IMG/VR virus record: IMGVR_UViG_3300033571_016696
Location: 1-22,058 of that record
Source of the DNA: a virus
Strand: one strand, 5' to 3'
Length of the DNA: 22,058 bases
Below, in pieces: positions 1 to 7,957 of the stretch. Within the stretch, counting starts at the first letter, position 1. The number at the start of each line of letters is the position of its first letter. Made by a program: the position numbers and the translations under genes. Under the pieces are notes generated by a model that did no database searches, was not told the origin of the DNA, and saw only the letters and a program-made list of their open reading frames with translations.

Positions 1-3000
1 GAGAAGTCCTATCAATTTGTTCTACAACAGAGGTTCTAGTTCCTGTTCTAGTTGTAGTTCCTGTTAAGGTAGTAGTTCTAGTAGTATCTGCCCAAGTATT
101 TACAGTTTGTGTCCCAAAAATAGGACTCCAAGTTCCAGTTGCCCCTTGCCATCCAATCCAATTTCCACCGCTGTTTGTTGTTCTTGTGTTGGTTGTATCC
201 ACAAAACTTGATCCAGTCCAAACTGTTTGCCAAGAACCCCATACTGTTGGAGCTAATCCTGTCTGTGGATCTACTCCAAATCTTCTTGAAGCATCTGCCA
301 TTACTGATGCAAAATTACCCTCTGCATTAATAGTTCTTGCCTCAAGCCTTTGTGTAGATACCCAAGTGTCTGATGATGGAACAAGTTCAAGAGTTCCTTG
401 CCAGAAAGTAATTACAAAAGGAGTTACATTTTCAGTTCTAGTGGCATATCTTTGCGCTAACCATACAACTTCAGAGTAATCTAGAGTAACTATGTCTTTA
501 TTTTTTCTGATATTGATGCCAGTTGGTGCAGTAAATTGAAGATCTGGATTTTGCTCGGAAGAAACAAATTGTGTAATTGTGCTTCCTATTGAAGCAACCG
601 GAGCAGATGTTATATCTAAAGAATTTGTATAATGTGCCGCTCTTAATTCATTTGTCTTAGGATCAACACTGTTTTTAATGTTAACGCCATTCTCTTGAGC
701 GACAAGAGAAGTGAAGTTATCAACAAAAAATCCAGATTTAAATTTATTTAATCCATTATCATCCGAGATAAAGAGATTTTCAGTTTTTGTTTCTAATAAA
801 GAGAGTGAGGTATAGTATTCAAGATTTTGAATTCTAGTTTCAAGTTGTCTGATATCAGACATTTGATATCTCTTATATTCTAAGAAATTAAAGTCGATAT
901 CGGTTATGTTATAAAGATATGCTGGAATATTTGCGGTTGCAATTTCAATCGCATCATCTACTAAAATAGGTCTTTCTGGATTTTCTGCTGGAGCTCCGTA
1001 CTTGACTTGAAAGACTCCATCTTTTGTTAAGAAAATCCTATCAATTCTTGGTAAATAGAAAGAATAATCTAATATAATGTCTTCATCTGATGCTAAAATA
1101 TTAGCGGCAGAATTTCCATTTTGAGTAAATGTTCTTCCATAGAACTCAAGCGGAGATCTTGCCCCCTCAGATACTGTATAGTTTGAAACTCTAGGTCTAA
1201 TGTCTATGATATCACTGGTTCTAACTCCATCAAAAAATTGTATATCTTTTTTATAATCAAAGTTAGAATATGAATTTACTGTAGTGATATCTCCATCATC
1301 AGAGGGATCATAATATGTGCTTGAGAAATAAATTTTTAATTTTCTAGTAGGAGCTTGAGCATCTGATTTTCTCTTAAGATATCCATAGTCATAGAAAAAC
1401 TTGTTCTGTCCGATTCCATAAACAAATTTTCCAGAAATAGATGTGCTTGGATTTTCAATTGTTCTAATAACACACTGAACTCCACTTTCTTGGCAAATAA
1501 TAGTTTCTCCTTCTCTAAACGAAAGTTCATTCTTCATCAAGAAAGAAATTTTAGAATCATCAATGACTTCCGCTACTATAGCAGCTGCATTGCTTGATTC
1601 TCCAACAAAAATTTCTCCAATGATCAAATCAGTTGTTCTGCCACTAGGTCCATTAATTGATGAGAACACTGCTGTTGGAGCTGATGCGTTATTTTCGTCA
1701 AAAGATTCAAAAACATCATGAAACTCTACGATGTCTGGATTGTTTAGTGATATTACTTCATCCTGAACCCTTGTTCCATATGGATAATTTCCATATGTTA
1801 ATCCATCATTTGTAGTTGTAGATCCTATTCCAGAATATGAATATTTTGATTTATCAACAATTATACTTGAAACTCTATTCTTTCTTTTTACTTTTGCCTT
1901 TACATTGATTTTTGTTAAAGTAGCAACCAAAGTCGCTCCTGTATTGTCTGATCCTAATCCATATATTTGAAGTTCAGTGCCACCATTAGTAATTTCAAAT
2001 TTATCCGAAGTTAAAGCCTCATAACTTCCATCAGATCTTACTAAAGTATATCTTTCCTCATCGAATGGTAAGAAAGTTTCATTTGTTGCAGCAGTAAGTA
2101 TTGTAGATAAACGATTTCCTGAGATATTTACTTTATAAGTTTTTCTTATAGTTAAAGTTGATCCATTTAGATCTACTGATGCAATATTTCTCTTTGGTAG
2201 TCTTGTATAAAAACTGTTATCTGAAGAGGAATCTAAATTAGTTGAAATTACTTGAAGATCGGATACTGTTGTAGTTGTTGATGGTAATGTGGATGAATTA
2301 ATTCCTGATACAGATTGTATTGAAGCGATTTCAAAAGATGTACCTCCAACACTAATTACTTTTGCATAAACTTTGTTTGGATAATTTACATCTGTATATG
2401 AAATTAAATTATTATTTTTAATTAAGTTTCCTGGGAATTGTGGATTGGAATCTATAACAGTGCTAGTGTTCAAAACATAACTGATACTTACTGCAGCTCC
2501 GATTGGCATTGCAGAAACATTTGTAAATGTAACTGCCAATCCAGGTACAATTGAAGAGGTATTTAAGAAGGTTACAGCAGCACCAACTGAAGCGGTATAT
2601 GGAGTTGTTGTTCCAGATCCAATTGTTACAAAAGTATTTCCAATTGATGTAACTGGAACATAAGTGTGGGCAATTCCAGCACCAGATCCTACGCTCATGG
2701 AACTTCCAATAGAAATTCCAGCAGTAGATCCTATGAAAATAGTAGTATCTCCCGCGTTGAGTGCGATTGATAACGTTGTTCTTAGAACCGCACTAGAAGT
2801 AAATGCAGCACCCACAGTTACTGATGTGGATCCAATCCCAATAATAGGTCTATCTCTAAACTCTCCCTGAGAACCAACCGTAATAGAACTTCCTATCGCT
2901 ACTCCAACATCCGTTAATGAGGCACCGACTCTACCAGAATCAACAAAAATAGTGGTGCTTCCATGATTATTTTGGAACCCAATAATTGTGTTTAAAATTG

Positions 3001-4996
3001 TTCCTCTCGATGTGAATGCTGCTCCAATATTAATTGCTGGGACTAAAGTTCCAGAAGATCCAAGAGTAAGTCCGATTCCAGTAATTGGAACATTGGTAAA
3101 TGTTTGCCCAGATCCAATAGTTACAGAATTTCCTATTGAAATTAGTCCAGTGTCAGTTAAGAATATTGTCTGGAATCCTACGGGAACTGTATCCCTAATC
3201 GTTGTGTTAATATGAACAACATTTCTAAAATATTTTGAAGGTGCTACAGTTGCAAGCCCTACATTGTATTTGGTATATTGAACAACATCTGCAGTAAATG
3301 TTGATCCAATTCCAACAATACCATATACAGATTTTACGTCAGAAATATTATAAGCAGTGACTGCAACGGCAACTCTAGTGTTTTGTATTCCATCAAAAAT
3401 GAACGATTCGTTGGGAATAAAATCTCCAGAAACATCATACAGACTTAAAGTTTTGCCGTTTGTTACAGAATCTTTTAAAAATCCTTTTGCTCCACTGTTT
3501 TCTCCTTGAACAAATGTTGGTGCTCTTAAAGTGATAGTTTCATTTAACGTTATTTCAGTCGTTGTTTGAATATCATATAAAGATATATCCCATTGATTCA
3601 AATTAGTATTGTTTAAATCATATGCGCCAGATTCTAAATTAAAATCATATACTCTTGCTACTCCTATTTCTTTTCCTGGAGCAATCGTTGACGCAATTCC
3701 TGGAATTCTAATATCTCCTACTCTAGAATCCCTAAGACTTAAAACATAAGTATTTCCAACTCCAATTTGTGGAGATCCATAAACTCTATTGAGTTTTAAA
3801 GTAGATCCAGTACTATAAACTACGCTTTGATTTGTTAACGTTTGAGTGGTTCTTGTTTTTGGAAACTCCAAAAAAGTATCAGTATTGTTTTCTACTTCCC
3901 ATCCACGGATTATTGCTTTTCCCGGAGAAACTTTATAGATTCCTAGATCTTCATCTGGAACGTTTCCACTTTGAGTTAATTCTGACGGTGCAAAAATTCC
4001 TTGATTGCCTCTATAATCATTTAAAGATTCTTTTGCATCAATTGTATATGGGGTGATATAATAATCTCCCATCTCATTCCAAGTTCTTCTTGCTAATTCA
4101 TCAATAAAGCGAGTAGAATCATTTACTTTCTTTGAAGTTAATCTACCATTTCTTACAACACAAAGTTCAATAAAATTAGCATCATTTAAATCATCTATTG
4201 ATTTCTTGTGTAAAGCAACAGATATTGAAAGTCTATCTGCGCCTGGGGCAGCATAATTAGTAAACCCTTGTGCATTATCATTTAAAGTTTCATCAATGTC
4301 AGAATTTACAATTGTTTCTGTAATGTAAAGTCCTATTCTATAAGTCGGAGTATTTGTATATTGATCTAATATCAGTGTTTCATCATTTACTGGTATAAAC
4401 TGTCCTCGAATAAAATAAACACCATTTGAAATAGAGAAAGCTGATCCAACTGCTGTAGATTCGAATGGAATAGTCGTTGCAAATGGACTTCCAGCTGGAA
4501 TTGTAGTATTTCCTAGTAATCCTGATGAAATTTCTGTTTCTGCAACTAGAGTTTCTCCATCTAAAAATGTTTTGTTGGAATTATTTTGAGTTGAAGATGA
4601 AAGATACTGAACATATAAAGTTGAATTACCTTTTTCAGAATCGGTTGATAGTAAAGAATTTATTACAATCGCAGAAACCCCGGATGTTTGTCCTATAATT
4701 TTTATGTTCTGAAGTTGTTGGACATAAGAATCTACAGGAATTCCTAAGTATGAATTACTTAATTGAATACAATCATATGTTCCAAGATAACCAAAGTTTC
4801 CTGGGATAACTTTCGCACCTTCTTTGTATATTGATAATCCAAACTTCTCTATCTGATTTTGAAGAATAGACTGTAAAGTTGTTAATTCTCTAGCCTGTAC
4901 AGGATACCCTGGTTTAAATAATACCTTATAGTAATCACTGTTAGGATCAAAATCATCAAAATATGGTGATACGTTAAGGTTTGTTTGTTGAGGCAT
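1..4996 (-). CDS. DUF4815-type large virion structural protein, 3' end cut by window edge
   Basis: The reading frame is open from the ATG at 4996 to base 2, at least 1665 codons, and the C-terminus lies outside the window. The start follows the gp8 stop by six bases. The N-terminus (MPQQTNLNVSPYFDDFDP, then FKPGYPVQARELTTLQ and EGAKVIPGN) is the signature of the DUF4815 family found in marine T4-like phages. Further hallmarks are VYFIRGQFIPV near residue 230 and IYKVSPGKAIIRGWEVE near 350. Residues about 600-820 hold three degenerate repeats of about 70 residues. A helical, probably coiled-coil stretch (QMSDIRQLETRIQNLEYYTS) lies near residues 1370-1395. It is followed by ENVTPFVITFWQGTLELVPS and a Trp-rich, then Thr/Arg-rich, tail. 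The biochemical role is unknown. Its place after gp8 suggests a baseplate-peripheral or fibre-associated virion protein; that is inference from context. The family call is from remembered motifs. Confidence 0.85.
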   Translation of the reverse strand, partial: MPQQTNLNVSPYFDDFDPNSDYYKVLFKPGYPVQARELTTLQSILQNQIEKFGLSIYKEGAKVIPGNFGYLGTYDCIQLSNSYLGIPVDSYVQQLQNIKIIGQTSGVSAIVINSLLSTDSEKGNSTLYVQYLSSSTQNNSNKTFLDGETLVAETEISSGLLGNTTIPAGSPFATTIPFESTAVGSAFSISNGVYFIRGQFIPVNDETLILDQYTNTPTYRIGLYITETIVNSDIDETLNDNAQGFTNYAAPGADRLSISVALHKKSIDDLNDANFIELCVVRNGRLTSKKVNDSTRFIDELARRTWNEMGDYYITPYTIDAKESLNDYRGNQGIFAPSELTQSGNVPDEDLGIYKVSPGKAIIRGWEVENNTDTFLEFPKTRTTQTLTNQSVVYSTGSTLKLNRVYGSPQIGVGNTYVLSLRDSRVGDIRIPGIASTIAPGKEIGVARVYDFNLESGAYDLNNTNLNQWDISLYDIQTTTEITLNETITLRAPTFVQGENSGAKGFLKDSVTNGKTLSLYDVSGDFIPNESFIFDGIQNTRVAVAVTAYNISDVKSVYGIVGIGSTFTADVVQYTKYNVGLATVAPSKYFRNVVHINTTIRDTVPVGFQTIFLTDTGLISIGNSVTIGSGQTFTNVPITGIGLTLGSSGTLVPAINIGAAFTSRGTILNTIIGFQNNHGSTTIFVDSGRVGASLTDVGVAIGSSITVGSQGEFRDRPIIGIGSTSVTVGAAFTSSAVLRTTLSIALNAGDTTIFIGSTAGISIGSSMSVGSGAGIAHTYVPVTSIGNTFVTIGSGTTTPYTASVGAAVTFLNTSSIVPGLAVTFTNVSAMPIGAAVSISYVLNTSTVIDSNPQFPGNLIKNNNLISYTDVNYPNKVYAKVISVGGTSFEIASIQSVSGINSSTLPSTTTTVSDLQVISTNLDSSSDNSFYTRLPKRNIASVDLNGSTLTIRKTYKVNISGNRLSTILTAATNETFLPFDEERYTLVRSDGSYEALTSDKFEITNGGTELQIYGLGSDNTGATLVATLTKINVKAKVKRKNRVSSIIVDKSKYSYSGIGSTTTNDGLTYGNYPYGTRVQDEVISLNNPDIVEFHDVFESFDENNASAPTAVFSSINGPSGRTTDLIIGEIFVGESSNAAAIVAEVIDDSKISFLMKNELSFREGETIICQESGVQCVIRTIENPSTSISGKFVYGIGQNKFFYDYGYLKRKSDAQAPTRKLKIYFSSTYYDPSDDGDITTVNSYSNFDYKKDIQFFDGVRTSDIIDIRPRVSNYTVSEGARSPLEFYGRTFTQNGNSAANILASDEDIILDYSFYLPRIDRIFLTKDGVFQVKYGAPAENPERPILVDDAIEIATANIPAYLYNITDIDFNFLEYKRYQMSDIRQLETRIQNLEYYTSLSLLETKTENLFISDDNGLNKFKSGFFVDNFTSLVAQENGVNIKNSVDPKTNELRAAHYTNSLDITSAPVASIGSTITQFVSSEQNPDLQFTAPTGINIRKNKDIVTLDYSEVVWLAQRYATRTENVTPFVITFWQGTLELVPSSDTWVSTQRLEARTINAEGNFASVMADASRRFGVDPQTGLAPTVWGSWQTVWTGSSFVDTTNTRTTNSGGNWIGWQGATGTWSPIFGTQTVNTWADTTRTTTLTGTTTRTGTRTSVVEQIDRTS
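29..85 (-). repeat. Thr/Arg-rich low-complexity coding repeat
   Basis: In the DUF4815-type frame this stretch reads RTTTLTGTTTRTGTRTS. The DNA is built from repeated AGTTCTAG/AGTTCCTG-like octamers on the plus strand. It lies near the left edge, after a Trp-rich segment (GNWIGWQGATGTWSP), so it is probably close to the true C-terminus. It might be an extended or disordered tail. Confidence 0.6.
2535..3190 (-). repeat. Three ~70-residue repeats in the DUF4815-type protein
   Basis: Residues about 600-820. The units start with QTIFLTDTGLISIGNSVTIG, STTIFVDSGRVGASLTDVGV (extended by AIGSSITVG) and TTIFIGSTAGISIGSSMSVG. Each then has a (V/R)PI(T/I)xIG strand and an IGAAFTS/VGAAFTS/VGAAVTF block. 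The order TTIFhxxT-G-I-IGxSVTVGS-PIxGIG-VGAAFTS is kept in all three, with divergent DNA. Confidence 0.75.
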
Positions 4997-5002
4997 GACT
5001 GT

Positions 5003-6550
5003 TTAGAATTGCAAAATAACTTTGATATCTTCTTTTTGGTTTGCAGATCTTGTGATCGCAGGTCTATTATCTACGTAGATAATATTTCCAGAATATTTTT
5101 TAACTTCTGGATCTGATATACCGGCAGTAAAAGATTGCCCCAGATAGTATGTTCTATTATTTATTACTGTTGATATACCACTGAAATTAGTGTCAATTGT
5201 TAATGGAGATGTTCCTCCATTAATGAACAATGATCCTCCTGATGAAGGGGATGCTGTAAATTCAGATAAATCATAACCATAAGTAGTGGAAGATTGTCCC
5301 ACTCCAAGCGTACTAAATCCAGCAAGAGTTTTATCTTGCCAATACTTTAAAACGCCAGTTATTTGATTATAACTTACAACTTTTCCTGCAGCAGTTACTC
5401 CAGTTCCGATTGTTTGTGTAATTATTGAATCTCCAGTAAATGATGCACTGCTATATCCAGCCCCCACCAATTTTATAGCATAGACGGCACTTGCTTTATC
5501 ATAAGATAATAAAGATCCTCCAGAAACTAACGGATTCTCCACTATTCCAATTCTAGCAACTTGATTTCCAGTAATAAAATCTGGATTTTCTACATCATTT
5601 TCAATTCTTGAATATAAAAGAACATTGTTTGCTCCAAGTTCTCTATAAACGTCCTTTCCATGTCCACCTTTTGGTGGAATAATTACATTAAATGTGGGAG
5701 TCGTTGTGCCTGTAGGAACGTTTCCTGATATCAAATCTATAGTTCCATATGTGTATCCAGATCCTTGATTAGATACTGTAACAGACTCTACCTGCTGATC
5801 ATTATTGACTACTATTGTACATTCTGCTCCAGATCCATTTCCTTTAATAGGAACTCTTGTATAAGTTCGATTAGCAGTCCCTACACCAACTCCTCTATTT
5901 GTAATTGTTACTATCTTAATTCCACCATCTACAGCGTTATCTCTTACAGGAGCTACATCTGCATTTAGTTCCCAATTTGTTGGAACTGGCATATATTCTG
6001 TGGAATCAAATTTGATTAAATCTCCTGGTTTAATCGTGTAAAGATATTTCCATACATATCCATCTCCACTACTGCCTGCTGCTTTTGGTTCTAAGTCGGT
6101 AAAAGTTGGCTCATCTAATGATGGTTTTCCATTTGGAGTTTCTGGAGATGTTCCATTTTGAAGGCAAATGTAAACTCTATAATCGCTGTTTAAAATAAAA
6201 TATGAAGCAGAGTATAAATTGGTAGCTCCAGACACCTTAGCAGTATTGGATCTGCTATAATCATGTCTGTACATATCATAACTTGTGCCAGAGCTCCAAG
6301 TTCTTTTTGGAACAACTTGCCTCACATCATTGCCATTGATCTTTTTAAGAGCAATCATAGAATCCCAATAATCAGTTTCCTCAAAAAAACTGTCTCTTGG
6401 TGCTGGTGGATTTGTGTCCCAATCTGCCTGAGTATCATACGGATTTGGCAACCCTATAAATGCATAGTATGAATTATCTGATGTCGAAACTCCAGATACA
6501 AAATTTTTAGCATTTAATATTCTAATTTGATCTGTTATAATTGCTGCCAT
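5003..6550 (-). CDS. 8: Baseplate wedge protein gp8
   Basis: 515 residues, against about 334 in T4 gp8. gp8 is a wedge component that dimerises and helps join gp10, gp7 and gp6 in the T4 baseplate. Three blocks match remembered T4 gp8: a block near residues 60-85 (ALKKINGNDVRQVVPKRTW, compare the VIPRRDW block of T4), GDGYVWKYLYTIKPGD near 160-175 (T4 has GDGYVWEYLFEIPPD), and the C-terminus from about 482 (SGNIIYVDNRPAITRS ... EDIKVILQF, against GEMIYMENRPPI ... EEINILFTF). VARIGIVENPL near 325-335 corresponds to the QISIITNPL block. Extra sequence lies between these blocks: about 205-295, rich in GxGY repeats, and about 345-470. The start codon ATG at 6550 gives MAAIITDQIRILNAKNF. No clear AGGAG lies upstream; the bases before the ATG are TCCCTAAG. 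Identity is very likely; the exact limits of the expansions are estimates. Confidence 0.94.
   Translation of the reverse strand: MAAIITDQIRILNAKNFVSGVSTSDNSYYAFIGLPNPYDTQADWDTNPPAPRDSFFEETDYWDSMIALKKINGNDVRQVVPKRTWSSGTSYDMYRHDYSRSNTAKVSGATNLYSASYFILNSDYRVYICLQNGTSPETPNGKPSLDEPTFTDLEPKAAGSSGDGYVWKYLYTIKPGDLIKFDSTEYMPVPTNWELNADVAPVRDNAVDGGIKIVTITNRGVGVGTANRTYTRVPIKGNGSGAECTIVVNNDQQVESVTVSNQGSGYTYGTIDLISGNVPTGTTTPTFNVIIPPKGGHGKDVYRELGANNVLLYSRIENDVENPDFITGNQVARIGIVENPLVSGGSLLSYDKASAVYAIKLVGAGYSSASFTGDSIITQTIGTGVTAAGKVVSYNQITGVLKYWQDKTLAGFSTLGVGQSSTTYGYDLSEFTASPSSGGSLFINGGTSPLTIDTNFSGISTVINNRTYYLGQSFTAGISDPEVKKYSGNIIYVDNRPAITRSANQKEDIKVILQF
5715..5920 (-). repeat. GxGY-type protein repeat inside gp8
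   Basis: gp8 residues about 210-278 read as two rounds of a beta-rich unit: IKIVTITNRGVGVGTANRTY, then a GNGSGAECTIVV stretch, then VESVTVSNQGSGYTYGTIDL. The unit has the form hydrophobic strand, (N/G)-x-G-x-G-(Y/V), short turn, second strand, then a GxGA segment. The same pattern recurs more than ten times in the giant gp7-like protein. T4 gp8, as I remember it, lacks this segment. Confidence 0.7.
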
Positions 6551-6567
6551 CTTAGGGATTTTTTATC

Positions 6568-6575
6568 TATTTATT
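6568..6575 (-). promoter_or_regulatory. Candidate T4-type late promoter (AATAAATA) upstream of gp8
   Basis: Read on the minus strand, bases 6575-6568 are AATAAATA. This fits the NATAAATA late promoter motif described for cyanophages and resembles T4 TATAAATA. Bases 6573-6571 are also the TAA stop of the fibre-like gene. If initiation occurs about six bases downstream, the leader before the gp8 ATG at 6550 would be only about 12 bases. The position at a gene junction and the matching site at 7957-7950 support the call. No transcript data are visible. Confidence 0.5.
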
Positions 6576-7920
6576 GAGTTACTCCGACACCAGCATTTCT
6601 GGAGAGTAGAGTTGATTTCCAACGACTACCTCTGAGTGGAATGCAAGTACTATTGTTGTTCATAATATTAAGTGTCAGGTTATTAGTATTTACAGATCCA
6701 TTTTCCAAAAATACTGATATTTTTGCATAATGTGTTGCGTTGTTAAGAGTTAATGACAATCCAGTACTTGTCAATGCGGATCCAACAGCAGTTACCATTT
6801 GTGGAGATGCTGGAGTATTGGTGGAAACTCCTGTAACCGGCGTTGTAGTGACAATTGCATTAATTGATGCAGGAGCAGTTGGTGTAGAAAGAGTAAATGT
6901 GGTTACTCCAGTAGTTCCTTTTGTAAAATAAAGATCAAAATCTATCTCATAGTCACCATTTCCAACAAGAGGAATTAATCCCGGATCAAAAAAGTTTGTT
7001 GCTACTCCTGGTTGCCCAGTTGCGGCAAGAATTTGTCTATTAGATTCTAAGCGGAATAAATTTGTAACTGGAATAAATCCTCTTCCTCCAGTTGTAACAC
7101 CTGTAGCATAGTATGATTGTCCATCATATTCTACTGCTCCTAAAGTTCCATTACCAGTTAGTAATGTTCCTGTGCTAAATTGAAAAGCTGGAATTGTGTT
7201 GGTGCCAGATCCTGCAACATATCCATTTGCGGTTACAATACCAGTGACTTCAATATGTCCATCTTTAATAGTTGTTCCAGATCCAACAGAAGAAACTCCA
7301 GTAATATTCGAGTGAGTTCCTCTAATAACAGATAAAGTGGAGATTCCTGTATAATTTAAATTTGTTCCTTGAAGTGAGGAAAGTGTTGAAATACCTGAAA
7401 CATTTAATATTGTACTTTCAAAAGATCCGCAGGTAACAAAACCAAGAGTGCTAATTCCCGGAACATTTAATCCTGTGGTAATTCCAGATAAAGAGAGGTT
7501 AGTTATTCTTGCGTTGGAAAGAGTTGTAAGTCCAGCAACATTTAAATCAGTAAATGTATTTGGTGCATTTGAAATTGCAGATTCAATGGTTGCAGTTGTT
7601 GTAGCATCAAGAGAAGAGATATTTTTTAACTGTCCAGCAGAACTTACTATTTCTGTTGATCCAAGTCTATAAGAAGTTGCACTCAAATCTCCCAATACTT
7701 GAAATTTTGATGTTGGATTTGTGGATCCAACGCCAACATTAAAAGTAGTTGCAGAAATACCAATAACAGTTCTCCCAAATCCAACAGACAAACTGGTATT
7801 GGGTCCTAAAGCACTATAAATCTCAGTAAAATTTGCATTAATTTTATCAGCACCATTTCTTAAACTGTCACCTGTCCCATCATTAGGATTAGATCCAGTA
7901 TTAATTACTAATTTTGACAT
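6571..7920 (-). CDS. Fibre-like virion protein with cyanophage N-terminal motif
   Basis: 449 residues. The N-terminus (MSKLVINTGSNPNDGTGDSL, then RNGADKINANFTEIYSALG) is a motif I recognise from several fibre-like structural proteins of T4-like cyanophages, where it may serve to dock onto the virion (inference). Residues about 120-215 form five or six imperfect repeats of 16-20 residues around LNVxGISTL (NVAGLTTLS, NVPGISTLG, NVSGISTLS, NYTGISTLS, NITGVSSVG), which suggests a repetitive beta-structured shaft. The C-terminal half (PLVGNGDYEIDFDLYFTKGT ... NATHYAKISVFLENG ... CIPLRGSRWKSTLL) resembles a compact beta domain seen at the ends of other cyanophage fibre-like proteins and may be the tip. 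The gene lies between gp7 and gp8, where T4 has none, and has candidate late promoters both upstream and at its end. It could be a short tail fibre, a whisker or a decoration protein; receptor binding is possible but unproven. Confidence 0.72.
   Translation of the reverse strand: MSKLVINTGSNPNDGTGDSLRNGADKINANFTEIYSALGPNTSLSVGFGRTVIGISATTFNVGVGSTNPTSKFQVLGDLSATSYRLGSTEIVSSAGQLKNISSLDATTTATIESAISNAPNTFTDLNVAGLTTLSNARITNLSLSGITTGLNVPGISTLGFVTCGSFESTILNVSGISTLSSLQGTNLNYTGISTLSVIRGTHSNITGVSSVGSGTTIKDGHIEVTGIVTANGYVAGSGTNTIPAFQFSTGTLLTGNGTLGAVEYDGQSYYATGVTTGGRGFIPVTNLFRLESNRQILAATGQPGVATNFFDPGLIPLVGNGDYEIDFDLYFTKGTTGVTTFTLSTPTAPASINAIVTTTPVTGVSTNTPASPQMVTAVGSALTSTGLSLTLNNATHYAKISVFLENGSVNTNNLTLNIMNNNSTCIPLRGSRWKSTLLSRNAGVGVTQ
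7275..7560 (-). repeat. GISTL-type shaft repeats in the fibre-like protein
   Basis: Residues about 120-215 contain five or six copies of a short unit with core N-(V/Y/I)-x-G-(I/L/V)-(S/T)-(T/S)-L followed by a polar segment. Spacing is about 16-20 residues. The repeats diverge at DNA level, so they are protein-level repeats and not recent tandem duplications. Confidence 0.65.
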
Positions 7921-7952
7921 TATTTTTCAAAAATTTTGGGCATTTCTAATAT
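7921..7952. other. Intergenic gap gp7 / fibre-like gene
   Basis: This 32-base gap is the longest non-coding stretch in the window. On the minus strand it holds the last three bases of the candidate late promoter motif, then an AT-rich leader with GAAAAATA just before the ATG at 7920. It has no strong Shine-Dalgarno sequence. A short symmetric CAAAAATTTTG is present but is too weak to call a terminator. Confidence 0.6.
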
Positions 7953-7957
7953 TTATG
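7950..7957 (-). promoter_or_regulatory. Candidate T4-type late promoter (CATAAATA) upstream of fibre-like gene
   Basis: On the minus strand bases 7957-7950 read CATAAATA, a full match to NATAAATA. Bases 7955-7953 are the TAA stop of the gp7-like gene, so promoter and stop codon share bases. With initiation about six bases downstream, the leader before the ATG at 7920 would be roughly 24 bases. This is the better spaced of the two late-promoter candidates. Confidence 0.58.

Noticed and set aside
29-85. Octamer-like DNA repeats as a possible CRISPR or iteron array
   Set aside because: The repeats are very short, have no spacers, and are in frame with the Thr/Arg-rich tail of the DUF4815-type protein.
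139-479. Two overlapping plus-strand open frames
   Set aside because: Both are antisense to the DUF4815-type frame, which is open through this region and matches known family motifs there.
1336-1530. A 64-codon minus-strand open frame
   Set aside because: It is in a different frame from the DUF4815-type gene that covers the same bases, and its Lys/Leu-rich product resembles nothing I know.
2664-3215. Plus-strand open frames rich in Val/Pro/Ile
   Set aside because: They are mirror images of the three 70-residue repeats on the minus strand, so their apparent similarity to each other comes from the real gene's repeats.
1-4996. Possible pseudogene or non-coding 5 kb because no complete frame is contained here
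   Set aside because: Reading the minus strand in the frame of the ATG at 4996 gives no stop codon down to base 2. The gene is simply cut by the window edge.
7925-7940. Symmetric CAAAAATTTTG in the gp7/fibre gap as a terminator
   Set aside because: The stem would be nearly all A-T and only five pairs long, and it lies in the short leader of the next gene, where termination would make little sense.
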